Assembly (NCBI RefSeq): GCF_003994235.2 | Contig: NZ_RYFG02000111.1 | Span: forward strand, 1 to 64,000 | DNA from: Candidatus Methylobacter oryzae | GTDB taxonomy: Bacteria; Pseudomonadota; Gammaproteobacteria; Methylococcales; Methylomonadaceae | Reading direction: 5' to 3' | DNA length: 64,000 nucleotides | Part shown: positions 18,458 to 25,469 of the stretch, one piece after another | Layout: each line of letters opens with the position of its first letter | Numbering within the stretch: position 1 is the first letter of the stretch | Program-made: the position numbers and the translations under genes | The notes under the pieces: generated by a model | The model's input: only the letters and a program-made list of their open reading frames with translations | The model's database searches: none | What the model was told of the DNA's origin: nothing

Positions 18458-19290
18458 GATTGGCTATTTCGAATATCGCCTGGGATGTGGCTGAGGATGA
18501 AGCCATAGCGGCGCTGCTCCATCGTTTTGCGGTGGACGCGATTGATGTTGCGCCGGGCAAGTATTTCCCCGAGCCGGCCGACGCAACGGACAGGGATATT
18601 GCCCGCGTCAGGAATTGGTGGGCCGAACGCGGCATCCGTATCACCGGCATGCAAGCGTTATTATTCGGCACCAGCGGTTTAAATATTTTCGGTCCTGAGG
18701 AAGTTCAGCAGGCGATGCTGCAACATCTCAACGCCGTGTGCCGCATCGGCGGAGGCTTGGGCGCCAAGCGGCTGGTGTTCGGTTCGCCGAAAAACCGGGA
18801 CCGTTCCGGGCTCAGCGACGGGGAAACGATAGATAAGGCGGTCTATTTTTTCAGATGTCTTGGCGACATCGCGCAACAACATGACGTGGTCATTTGCCTG
18901 GAACCGAACCCAAGCTGTTACGGCGCCAATTTCATGACCACCAGCGCTGAGACGGCAATGGTGGTCAACCGGATTGCCCATCCGGCCGTCGGCATGCAGT
19001 TTGATACCGGCGCGCTGACTATCAATGGCGAAGATCCTGCTATCGTGCTGGGAGATCATGCGCCGCTTATCGGGCATATTCATGCCAGCGAGCCCGATTT
19101 GCTGCCTTTGGGCGATGGCGCAACCGATCACCGTAAGGTGATGGCAGCATTGACGCGGTATTTGCCCGATCGTGTGGTTTCGATTGAAATGCGGGCAACC
19201 CGCAATGAGCCGCATGAAGTCTCGATAGAGCGCGCGTTGGCGGCGGCGGTTCGGCACTATCGCAAGCAGGGCGTCGAGGACGCGGCATGA
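18454..19290 (+). CDS. TIM-barrel sugar phosphate isomerase/epimerase
   Basis: A 278-residue protein of the xylose isomerase-like TIM-barrel family. It starts MRLAISNIAWDVAEDEAIAA. Probable metal ligands sit in ICLEPNPSCYG (E near residue 149), MQFDTGALTINGEDP, IGHIHASEPDLL and VVSIEMRAT (last E). A longer frame opens at 18328 but the ATG at 18454 overlapping the SDR stop is clearly better. Members isomerise or epimerise sugars, inositols and keto-sugars. Together with the FAD enzyme and SDR it probably makes the sugar handled by the local glycosyltransferases. Four-base overlap with the next gene. Confidence 0.8.
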   Translation: MRLAISNIAWDVAEDEAIAALLHRFAVDAIDVAPGKYFPEPADATDRDIARVRNWWAERGIRITGMQALLFGTSGLNIFGPEEVQQAMLQHLNAVCRIGGGLGAKRLVFGSPKNRDRSGLSDGETIDKAVYFFRCLGDIAQQHDVVICLEPNPSCYGANFMTTSAETAMVVNRIAHPAVGMQFDTGALTINGEDPAIVLGDHAPLIGHIHASEPDLLPLGDGATDHRKVMAALTRYLPDRVVSIEMRATRNEPHEVSIERALAAAVRHYRKQGVEDAA

Positions 19291-19646
19291 AGTGGCTTAT
19301 CCTGATTCTCGGCATTACGTCCAATGCCTCGGCCAGCGTGCTGGTCAAGATGGCCATGCTGCCGCCGCGCAAGTTTCCTGCTTTAGACGATTCAATCCGG
19401 TCGGTGATTTGCAACTGGCCGTTCTGGTTGGGTTTGGGGCTTTACGGCACCGCATTTCTGCTTTATGCGGCGGCCTTGGCGCGCTTGCCGCTGAATGTCG
19501 CGCATCCGGTGCTGACTTCCGGCGCGGTCGCTGCCGTGGCCTTATGTTCCTTGCTGGTTTTTCGGGAATCTTTCCATTGGACAACCATTGCCGGCATTCT
19601 GCTGGTGGTTGCCGGCGTGGGCCTGATTACGTTTCGAGTTTCCTAA
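19287..19646 (+). CDS. Small ArnE/SMR-like membrane transporter (DMT superfamily)
   Basis: A 119-residue protein with four hydrophobic helices, matching small multidrug resistance/ArnE-ArnF-like subunits of the drug/metabolite transporter superfamily. The conserved region LARLPLNVAHPVLTSGAVAA followed by LVFRESFHWTTIAGILLVVAGV is at residues 65-112. ArnE/ArnF and GtrA flip undecaprenyl-phosphate-linked monosaccharides. Lying between a TIM-barrel isomerase and a DPM1-like GT2, the same task is likely here. It may work as a homodimer, since no second subunit gene is adjacent. Confidence 0.78.
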   Translation: MKWLILILGITSNASASVLVKMAMLPPRKFPALDDSIRSVICNWPFWLGLGLYGTAFLLYAAALARLPLNVAHPVLTSGAVAAVALCSLLVFRESFHWTTIAGILLVVAGVGLITFRVS

Positions 19647-19664
19647 CCACGGAGAAAAGAGCAG

Positions 19665-20510
19665 ATGAATTACTTTGATATTGCCCCGGAAGTCCGGTCC
19701 ACCTGGCAAGTACCCTGTTTCGATGCGCCGTTATGGCTCGGCCGGCAGCAGCCTTGGTGCGTGGTCGTTCCAGTAATCAACGAAGGCGAAAGAATCAACA
19801 ACCTGCTGTCCCGGATGGCGGTTCTTAAAATCGACGCCATCGCCGACATCGTTATCGTCGACGGCGGCAGTAACGACGGCTCGCTGGCGTTGGCTTCGCT
19901 GCAACAAAAAGGCGTGCGCGGGCTGTTGGTCAAGACCGGGCCGGGCAAGTTGAGCGCCCAGCTTCGCTGCGGCTACGCTTTTGCGCTTGACCAAGGCTAT
20001 GAAGGCATAGTCACGATTGACGGTAACGACAAGGACGATCCTGCCGCGATACCGGATTTTATCGAAGCGTTAACGCGGGGTGTGGATTTTGTGCAGGCTT
20101 CGCGTTTTATCGCAGGAGGAATCGCGGAGAACACGCCTAAATCAAGAGACCTGGCCATCCGTTTTATACATGCGCCGATGCTCAGTCTGTTTTCCGGCTT
20201 TAGCTGGACCGATACGACGCAAGGTTTTCGCGCTTACAGCCGGAAGATGTTGCTCGATCCGGACATTGCCTTGTTCCGCAATGTATTCATGACTTACGAA
20301 TTGCTTGCCTACCTTTCTTATCGCGCGCCTAAGCTGGGTTATCGTTGTCTTGAATTGCCGACGACCCGGCAATATCCGAAAGGGGAGGTGCCGACAAAGA
20401 TCAGCGGCATGAAGGGGAATTTATCGGTATTGCAGGTACTTTTTCGCGCTTGCTTCGGCCGGTACAACCCGGCGGAAACGGAATCGATCGGCAAATTGAC
20501 AGCCGGTTAG
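19665..20510 (+). CDS. DPM1-like family 2 glycosyltransferase
   Basis: A 281-residue GT2 enzyme. WCVVVPVINEGERINNLLSR near residues 27-46, VDGGSNDGS (about 66-74) and the metal-binding TIDGNDKDDP (about 126-135) follow the dolichyl/polyprenyl-phosphate mannosyltransferase pattern, and the downstream TQGFRAYSRKML fits too. There is no C-terminal membrane domain, unlike the GT2 at 15291. It follows the flippase-like gene by 18 bases. It probably transfers a sugar to undecaprenyl phosphate or to a lipid-linked acceptor. Confidence 0.83.
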   Translation: MNYFDIAPEVRSTWQVPCFDAPLWLGRQQPWCVVVPVINEGERINNLLSRMAVLKIDAIADIVIVDGGSNDGSLALASLQQKGVRGLLVKTGPGKLSAQLRCGYAFALDQGYEGIVTIDGNDKDDPAAIPDFIEALTRGVDFVQASRFIAGGIAENTPKSRDLAIRFIHAPMLSLFSGFSWTDTTQGFRAYSRKMLLDPDIALFRNVFMTYELLAYLSYRAPKLGYRCLELPTTRQYPKGEVPTKISGMKGNLSVLQVLFRACFGRYNPAETESIGKLTAG

Positions 20511-20588
20511 AGCAGGACCCAAGAATAAAGAACGGCAAACTCCAAAATTGATTGTTATTCCTATAAATTCTTCTACCGGTACAGTTTT

Positions 20589-21944
20589 ATGAAATATATC
20601 ACTCCAATACGGATTCTTTTGAGTGCAATGGTTCTGGTTTCTCTCTGGCTCGCCGGAAGCGGCGGGCTGACGCCGAGCTGGACTCCCGATACCGACGGCT
20701 ATCTCCACCCCTGGACATGGGACAGCCTTTGGGGACAACCGCGAAATCCGTTGCTCGGATTTTTGTTGGCGCCGTTCAACGATAACTACACACTTCTTCC
20801 CGCTATTGAGCTGGGAGCCTTCTTTTCCGCGATCTATTACCTGTACCGCAGGCTCGTCGAATTCGGGACATCCGAGCTCGCCGCGCTGGCGTTAACGTTG
20901 CCGCTGGTTATCTCCAATCTCGTCCTCCGTTACGGTCATGAAATTCATCCCGAGTTCCCCGCAGTGATCCTGTTAATATTTGCCATTGCAGAAATGATCG
21001 GATTTCACGATAGCGGGAAACGCAGCCTGTCGCGTTACGCACTATTCATGTTGGCTTTGGGTTTTTCTTACATTTTAAGGCCCAGTTTACTGCCGTTTAT
21101 CGGGCTTATGCCGGTTCTCTTTTTGTTCTTGGGCTTTGTTCAAACACGAAGATGGAATGTCGGGACTTCGATGGTGATTTTGTTATTATCCGCCGTTCCT
21201 TTTCTGGTTGTTTCGTCAATCCGCTATCAAACGGTGAAAGACTTCAACATCGTGTCTTTTGGCGGCGTCACGATGAGTCCGATAGCCGGCTCGATCGTCA
21301 GCGAGGAGTTAATTCCACGGTTTGCGGCCGATCATAGAGAACTTGCGCGAACTATTCTGGATAAGCGCGAGGCGATGGCCCAGGCCGGCGAACTCAGCCC
21401 TATGGTGATCGATTACGAAACCGGCAAACGCAGTTTCCGCAGGACCGCGCGCAGTTATTTCGATATTCTTGCGTCTAACGCGGATGAAATACAGCATAAA
21501 ATTGTCAAACAGACCCGCCAGGAAAACCGCGAGACCTGGGTTCAGTTCAATCAACGGATAATGTCCTTCTGTATCGACGTCGTGCGCAACGCCCCGGCCG
21601 ATTACGCGATGTGGATTGCCGGTGCAGCCCGTTCAGCAACCGGTACGGCCATTACGCAGAATATTCCGCTGATAGTGGGAATATTCGGGTTGGTTGCGGT
21701 TTATTGTTTGCGGCTGTTGAGTCCCCGGATGCCGCCTTTGATTGCCGGGTCTTCGCTCGATATTCCAACCATTGTTTTAATCACTGCGTTGTTCACGTTC
21801 GGTTCCGGCATATTGAGTCTGCTGGTTACTTATCCGGGTAACCGTTATGTTTCGACCAGTGCGATATTTATCCCATCGCTGGTGTTTTATATTTTGTTCC
21901 AGCTATTGGCAGCCGGCTATGGCGATAAAGTTCGGCGGGATTAA
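20589..21944 (+). CDS. Polytopic membrane protein, candidate GT-C glycosyltransferase
   Basis: A 451-residue protein with about ten to eleven hydrophobic segments. The first external loop carries SWTPDTDGYLHPW (near residues 30-42), an acidic pair in the position where GT-C enzymes keep the catalytic Asp/Glu. A soluble loop near residues 225-330 separates two membrane blocks, and the C-terminus has TYPGNRYVSTSAIF. I do not recognise a named family. As the last gene of the operon with a GtrB-like transferase and an ArnE-like flippase, it is the natural candidate for the periplasmic transferase (GtrC role). That is inference. Confidence 0.6.
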   Translation: MKYITPIRILLSAMVLVSLWLAGSGGLTPSWTPDTDGYLHPWTWDSLWGQPRNPLLGFLLAPFNDNYTLLPAIELGAFFSAIYYLYRRLVEFGTSELAALALTLPLVISNLVLRYGHEIHPEFPAVILLIFAIAEMIGFHDSGKRSLSRYALFMLALGFSYILRPSLLPFIGLMPVLFLFLGFVQTRRWNVGTSMVILLLSAVPFLVVSSIRYQTVKDFNIVSFGGVTMSPIAGSIVSEELIPRFAADHRELARTILDKREAMAQAGELSPMVIDYETGKRSFRRTARSYFDILASNADEIQHKIVKQTRQENRETWVQFNQRIMSFCIDVVRNAPADYAMWIAGAARSATGTAITQNIPLIVGIFGLVAVYCLRLLSPRMPPLIAGSSLDIPTIVLITALFTFGSGILSLLVTYPGNRYVSTSAIFIPSLVFYILFQLLAAGYGDKVRRD

Positions 21945-22659
21945 TGCGCTGCGTCATAAATACCAGGCTTTGTATCATCAGCAGAGGCCTAAGGATTGTC
22001 TTGTAAATGGGTAACCGGTACCGGCTTTACGTGGCTTATCCAGAGTGTTTCTGAAAATAAACAGTTACGTAACTGATGTTATGCATAGTTCTGTTTGCCG
22101 TATTGCTGGAATGTGCTTAGCTCGCGGTGCAGCGTGCTCATCGTTATTACACATCTCGATGTAGGCCGGAAATCTGTTGCTGCGTTGAGCGTTGCGCGAG
22201 TTAGACCTTCCAGGTAAGACGACTGCCATGGATGGCGGAAGTGTCGCAATCGGTCGGGAACCGATGCGACCGACTGCCATGGAGGGCAGCCGAGACTGCT
22301 CCCGGCAGTCCCCGGTATTGCCTCCATCCATGGCGGTCAGAAGTGTCGCAATCGGTCGGGAACCGATGCGATCGACTGCCAGGGAGGGCGGCCGAGACTG
22401 CTCCCGGCAGTCCTCGGCATTTCCTCCGTCCATGGAGGTCAGAAGTGCTGAAGACTCCGGGAGCGGCCCTAGTGAAAACCTGGAAGGCCTGCTTGGTATT
22501 TTCGTGCCTTTCGTGGATAACGCTTTTTATCATCGCCATGCGTAACATCAATTACGTGATGTAAGTTGTATTATTATGTGATGGCTCAGCCATTATTGTT
22601 CATAATAATCACCGTACCCTATGCCGAAACCCATTTTTGTGAGAGGCAATTGCCAACCC
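21945..22659. repeat. Nested palindromic element (family B), copy III, with internal duplication
   Basis: No gene is supported here. 22199-22495 is a family B core bounded by TTAGACCTTCCAGGTAAG and AAAACCTGGAAGGCC. Inside, a unit of about 110 bases containing AGTGTCGCAATCGGTCGGGA occurs twice (near 22230 and 22340). The right arm TTTTCGTGCCTTTCGTGG lies at 22499-22520 and runs into GCGTAACATCAATTACG at about 22542. A lone TAACTGATGTTATGCAT lies at 22068-22084. Open frames on both strands reflect the repeat. Confidence 0.75.
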
Positions 22660-23013
22660 ATGACAATAGAGCATTTTTATCGATTAAATTTCCTGGCATT
22701 TTCGCTGATTCTCGTCCTGGCCCTGTTTATAGGCGGCTCACAGCCGGAAGCTGCCGGATTGTTTGTGTCGCCGGTTGATAAATTGGTACATTTTTTGTAC
22801 TTCGGCACGTTCACTTTCGCTATTGTCATGAGCAGGATGCTAGAGCCCAAATATGCGGCTGTTTTGACAGTTGTGCTGGGCGCGGCCGATGAGCTGCACC
22901 AAACTGTACTTCCGGGGCGCTCGCCCGGCATTGACGATTGGTTGGCCGATAGTTTCGGAGCCCTGATCGTGGTCTGCATTTTTTCGATGATCAGGAAGCG
23001 GCAATTGGCTTAA
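22660..23013 (+). CDS. VanZ family protein
   Basis: A 117-residue membrane protein with four hydrophobic helices. The family signature is clear: VDKLVHFLYFGTFTF, then ADELHQTVLPGRSPGIDDW (near residues 76-94) and LADSFGALI. VanZ-like proteins are small inner-membrane proteins of unsettled function, often near cell envelope or polysaccharide genes. The start at 22660 has GAGAGG at a good distance; the frame opens earlier at 22621. It lies at the end of the polysaccharide region but is separated from it by a repeat. Confidence 0.85.
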   Translation: MTIEHFYRLNFLAFSLILVLALFIGGSQPEAAGLFVSPVDKLVHFLYFGTFTFAIVMSRMLEPKYAAVLTVVLGAADELHQTVLPGRSPGIDDWLADSFGALIVVCIFSMIRKRQLA

Positions 23014-23235
23014 ACTTCGCACGCGTTTACCTGTTTATAGAAGCCTAATCTGATTAAGCGGCATCAATAATGGTAGTTGCCAATGATCTTAAAGATGGAA
23101 TACGGATGCGACGGATGCCACGGATTTTTACGGGGCTAGCTTGATAAGTTATCACGCTAAAGTTTTCCGGTATTTTGGAGTGCCGGCAGAGCCTGCCTCC
23201 GGCGTTGAACATTTACAGCTAATAATCACAATACT

Positions 23236-24327
23236 ATGAATGAATGGTTCTTCTCTTTTGAAAACGTCACCAGCGGGCCTTATGCGCTGGATTATGCAAA
23301 AACGTTTGCCCGTGAACATCAGGGCGCTTACTGCTGGCGTCAAGGCTTGCCCGACTGGATTCCGGTCTATGAAGCAGTTGAAATCAGGCCGATGAAAAAA
23401 GACGGCGTGACGCCTTTTCCGCCTACGCCTCCAGCGATGATGTCGCCGAAGCCGGCCGCATTGCCTGCTTCCGCCCAAGCGGTCGCGGCGCAGCCGCCTG
23501 CTGCCCAGGCTTCGAATGGTTTTGGTGGGCACTTGGTAACCGAGGGTATTGATTTCAAAATATTCGGCCATGAAATGCAGTTTGTTGAAATCGAATTGGA
23601 CCCGAATGAAAGCGCAGTCGCCGAAGCCGGAGCGATGATGTACAAAAGCGCGGACGTAAAAATGGAGACGGTTTTTGGGGATGGTTCGGATTCGCAGCAG
23701 GCCGGAATCATGGGCTTATTGTTGGGTGCCGGTAAGCGCTTGCTGACCAATGAAAGCCTGTTTATTACCGTGTTTACGCAAACCGCGCAGCGCAAAGGCA
23801 AAGTAGCCTTCGCCGCGCCTTATCCGGGCACTATCCTGGCATTGAACCTGAAAGATTACGATAGAAAACTGATTTGCCAAAAAGACAGCTTTTTGGCCGC
23901 GGCCAAAGGCGTGCAGGTGGGCATTCATTTCCAGCGCCGTGTTCTGACCGGGCTGTTCGGCGGCGAAGGTTTTGTCATGCAAAAGCTGGAAGGCGACGGC
24001 TGGGTATTCGTCCATGCCGGCGGTTGCCTGCAAAAAATAGAACTGGACTATGGTGAAACATTGCATGTCGATACCGGCTGTCTGGCCGCAATGACAGCCG
24101 GCGTCGATTTCGACATCCAACAGGCAAGCGGCATCAAGACGATGTTGTTCGGCGGCGAAGGCTTGTTTTTTGCCAGATTAACCGGCCCCGGCACAGTGTG
24201 GCTGCAAAGTCTGCCGTTTTCTCGACTGGCGGGACGGATGTTGTCAGCCGCACCGCAAGGCGGGGGCAGGCAGCAGGATGAAGGTTCGATTCTGGGCGGT
24301 TTGGGTAATTTGCTTGGCGGAGATTGA
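23236..24327 (+). CDS. AIM24 family protein with N-terminal GYF_2-like domain
   Basis: A 363-residue soluble protein. Residues 1-55 (WFFSFENVTSGPYALDYA, then AYCWRQGLPDWIPVYE) match the GYF_2/DUF4339 domain, a small protein-interaction module. A proline/alanine-rich linker (about 56-95) leads to an AIM24/TIGR00266-type beta domain (about 100-335) with AEAGAMMYKSADVKMET and a pseudo-repeated GGEGFVMQKLEGDG / GGEGLFFARLTGPG. It ends in a glycine-rich tail. The biochemical role of the family in bacteria is not established. No operon partner is evident. Confidence 0.82.
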   Translation: MNEWFFSFENVTSGPYALDYAKTFAREHQGAYCWRQGLPDWIPVYEAVEIRPMKKDGVTPFPPTPPAMMSPKPAALPASAQAVAAQPPAAQASNGFGGHLVTEGIDFKIFGHEMQFVEIELDPNESAVAEAGAMMYKSADVKMETVFGDGSDSQQAGIMGLLLGAGKRLLTNESLFITVFTQTAQRKGKVAFAAPYPGTILALNLKDYDRKLICQKDSFLAAAKGVQVGIHFQRRVLTGLFGGEGFVMQKLEGDGWVFVHAGGCLQKIELDYGETLHVDTGCLAAMTAGVDFDIQQASGIKTMLFGGEGLFFARLTGPGTVWLQSLPFSRLAGRMLSAAPQGGGRQQDEGSILGGLGNLLGGD

Positions 24328-24354
24328 TTGGGCTGTAGTGCAAACCTGGGGAAG

Positions 24355-24580
24355 TTATTGTCCACGAAAAACACGAAAGGCACGAACATAGTTAAACCCC
24401 ATCGTTCCCAGGCTCTTGTGCCTATCGTCATAGACAGTTGTCCGCAGGCAGTCGTCATGACAACCGTCCTTGATCTAAGGTTAGGCAAGAAGCCTGACAT
24501 TAAACAGACCTTCCAGGTTTTTTAAACCTGGAAGGTCTAACCGGATATTTTTTCGTGCTTTTCGTGTTTTTTGTGGACAG
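24355..24580. repeat. Minimal nested palindrome (family B), copy IV
   Basis: Between the AIM24 gene and rpiA (convergent), a left arm GTCCACGAAAAACACGAAAGG (24360) and a right arm TTTTCGTGTTTTTTGTGGAC (24557-24578) flank a near-perfect palindrome at about 24507-24541, AGACCTTCCAGG...CCTGGAAGGTCT, with no long core between. This shows that the terminal inverted repeats can exist alone. It may act as a bidirectional terminator for the two convergent genes. Confidence 0.75.
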
Positions 24581-24585
24581 CGCAG

Positions 24586-25269
24586 TTAAAGGCTCGCCTG
24601 CCGCTCTTCTACTTCACCGTTAACGCCGATTAAAACCGTCGTCGCCAATCCGTAAAAAATACCATGCTCAACGATGCCGGGAATGCCGTTTAAAGTTTCG
24701 TTCAGCGTTTTTGCATCGATATGCGCGCCGAAGTTCATATCCAAGATCAAATTGCCGGCAGAGCTTATAATGAAACCGTTTTTACTGGCATTTTGCCGTA
24801 GATCGCCGTGCCCTCCGTTCGCTTCCAGCAGTTTTTTAACCAGTTGCCACGCAAACGGCATCACTTCAATCGGAATCGGAAAACGCTGGCCAATACGCTG
24901 AACCAGCTTGTTGGATTCAATCAATACCAAAAAACGGTCGCAAGCGGTTGCCAATAATTTTTCGCGGACCAGGTCCGCGCCTTGGCCTTTCAGCAAAGTT
25001 AATTCCGGCGATACTTCATCGGCGCCATCGACATACAGATCGACATGGCTAACTTGTTCGAAACCCATTATCGGGAGGCCTAATTGTTGTGCTTTACTCG
25101 CGCTGACAATCGAGCTTGAGACCGTGCTGACTTTAAGGCACTGTTCGCGGCTACGATGCGCCAGTTCCTCAATAAAATAGTTCGCAGTCGAACCGGTGCC
25201 CAGTCCAACCAGCATCCCGTCGGCTACTTGGTCGGCGGCATGTTTGGCAATCAGTTGTTTATCGTTCAT
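24586..25269 (-). CDS. rpiA: Ribose-5-phosphate isomerase A
   Basis: A 227-residue cytoplasmic enzyme that interconverts ribose-5-phosphate and ribulose-5-phosphate in the pentose phosphate (and, in many methylotrophs, ribulose monophosphate) pathways. The signatures GLGTGSTANYFIEEL (residues 22-36), VDGADEVSPEL (about 81-91) and KGQGADLVREKLLA (about 94-107, with the catalytic Glu and Lys) are all present, and the length is normal. It is transcribed away from nifJ across a 200-base intergenic region. A single-gene unit. Confidence 0.95.
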   Translation of the reverse strand: MNDKQLIAKHAADQVADGMLVGLGTGSTANYFIEELAHRSREQCLKVSTVSSSIVSASKAQQLGLPIMGFEQVSHVDLYVDGADEVSPELTLLKGQGADLVREKLLATACDRFLVLIESNKLVQRIGQRFPIPIEVMPFAWQLVKKLLEANGGHGDLRQNASKNGFIISSAGNLILDMNFGAHIDAKTLNETLNGIPGIVEHGIFYGLATTVLIGVNGEVEERQASL

Positions 25270-25469
25270 GGCTTACACCTCAATTGAATTAGTTGGGACG
25301 AGCATACAACGTTCTTGCAAAATTAATATCCGCCAGAGCACAGATCGGCAGCGCTCGGGCTTGCTTTCAATCATCATATTCTGTACTGTCAATTATGCCT
25401 AACTTCCGAGCCTTAAAATTATTATAAAAGAAGAGGGCAGGTACAACTTTTATTCCATGAGGGGTTCTA
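25270..25469. promoter_or_regulatory. Divergent rpiA / nifJ intergenic region
   Basis: It must carry promoters for both genes. GAGGGG at 25459-25464 is the nifJ ribosome binding site. I looked for a GG-N10-GC sigma-54 promoter and TGT-N10-ACA NifA site here and found no convincing pair, so nitrogen regulation of nifJ is not shown by sequence. Confidence 0.4.

Noticed and set aside
18679-19257. 192-codon minus-strand frame opposite the TIM-barrel gene
   Set aside because: The plus-strand gene has clear family motifs and overlapping operon starts; the antisense has none.
22199-22495. Possible CRISPR-like array because of repeated units
   Set aside because: Only two units of about 110 bases, palindromic, with no short regular spacers and no cas genes.
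22065-22564. Overlapping 100-120 codon frames with repeated peptides on both strands
   Set aside because: They translate the nested palindrome and its tandem unit; the repeats in the peptide come from the DNA repeat.
25270-25469. Sigma-54 promoter before nifJ
   Set aside because: One GG-N10-GC match exists near 25350 but it lacks the TTGC part of the -12 element, and no TGT-N10-ACA site was found.
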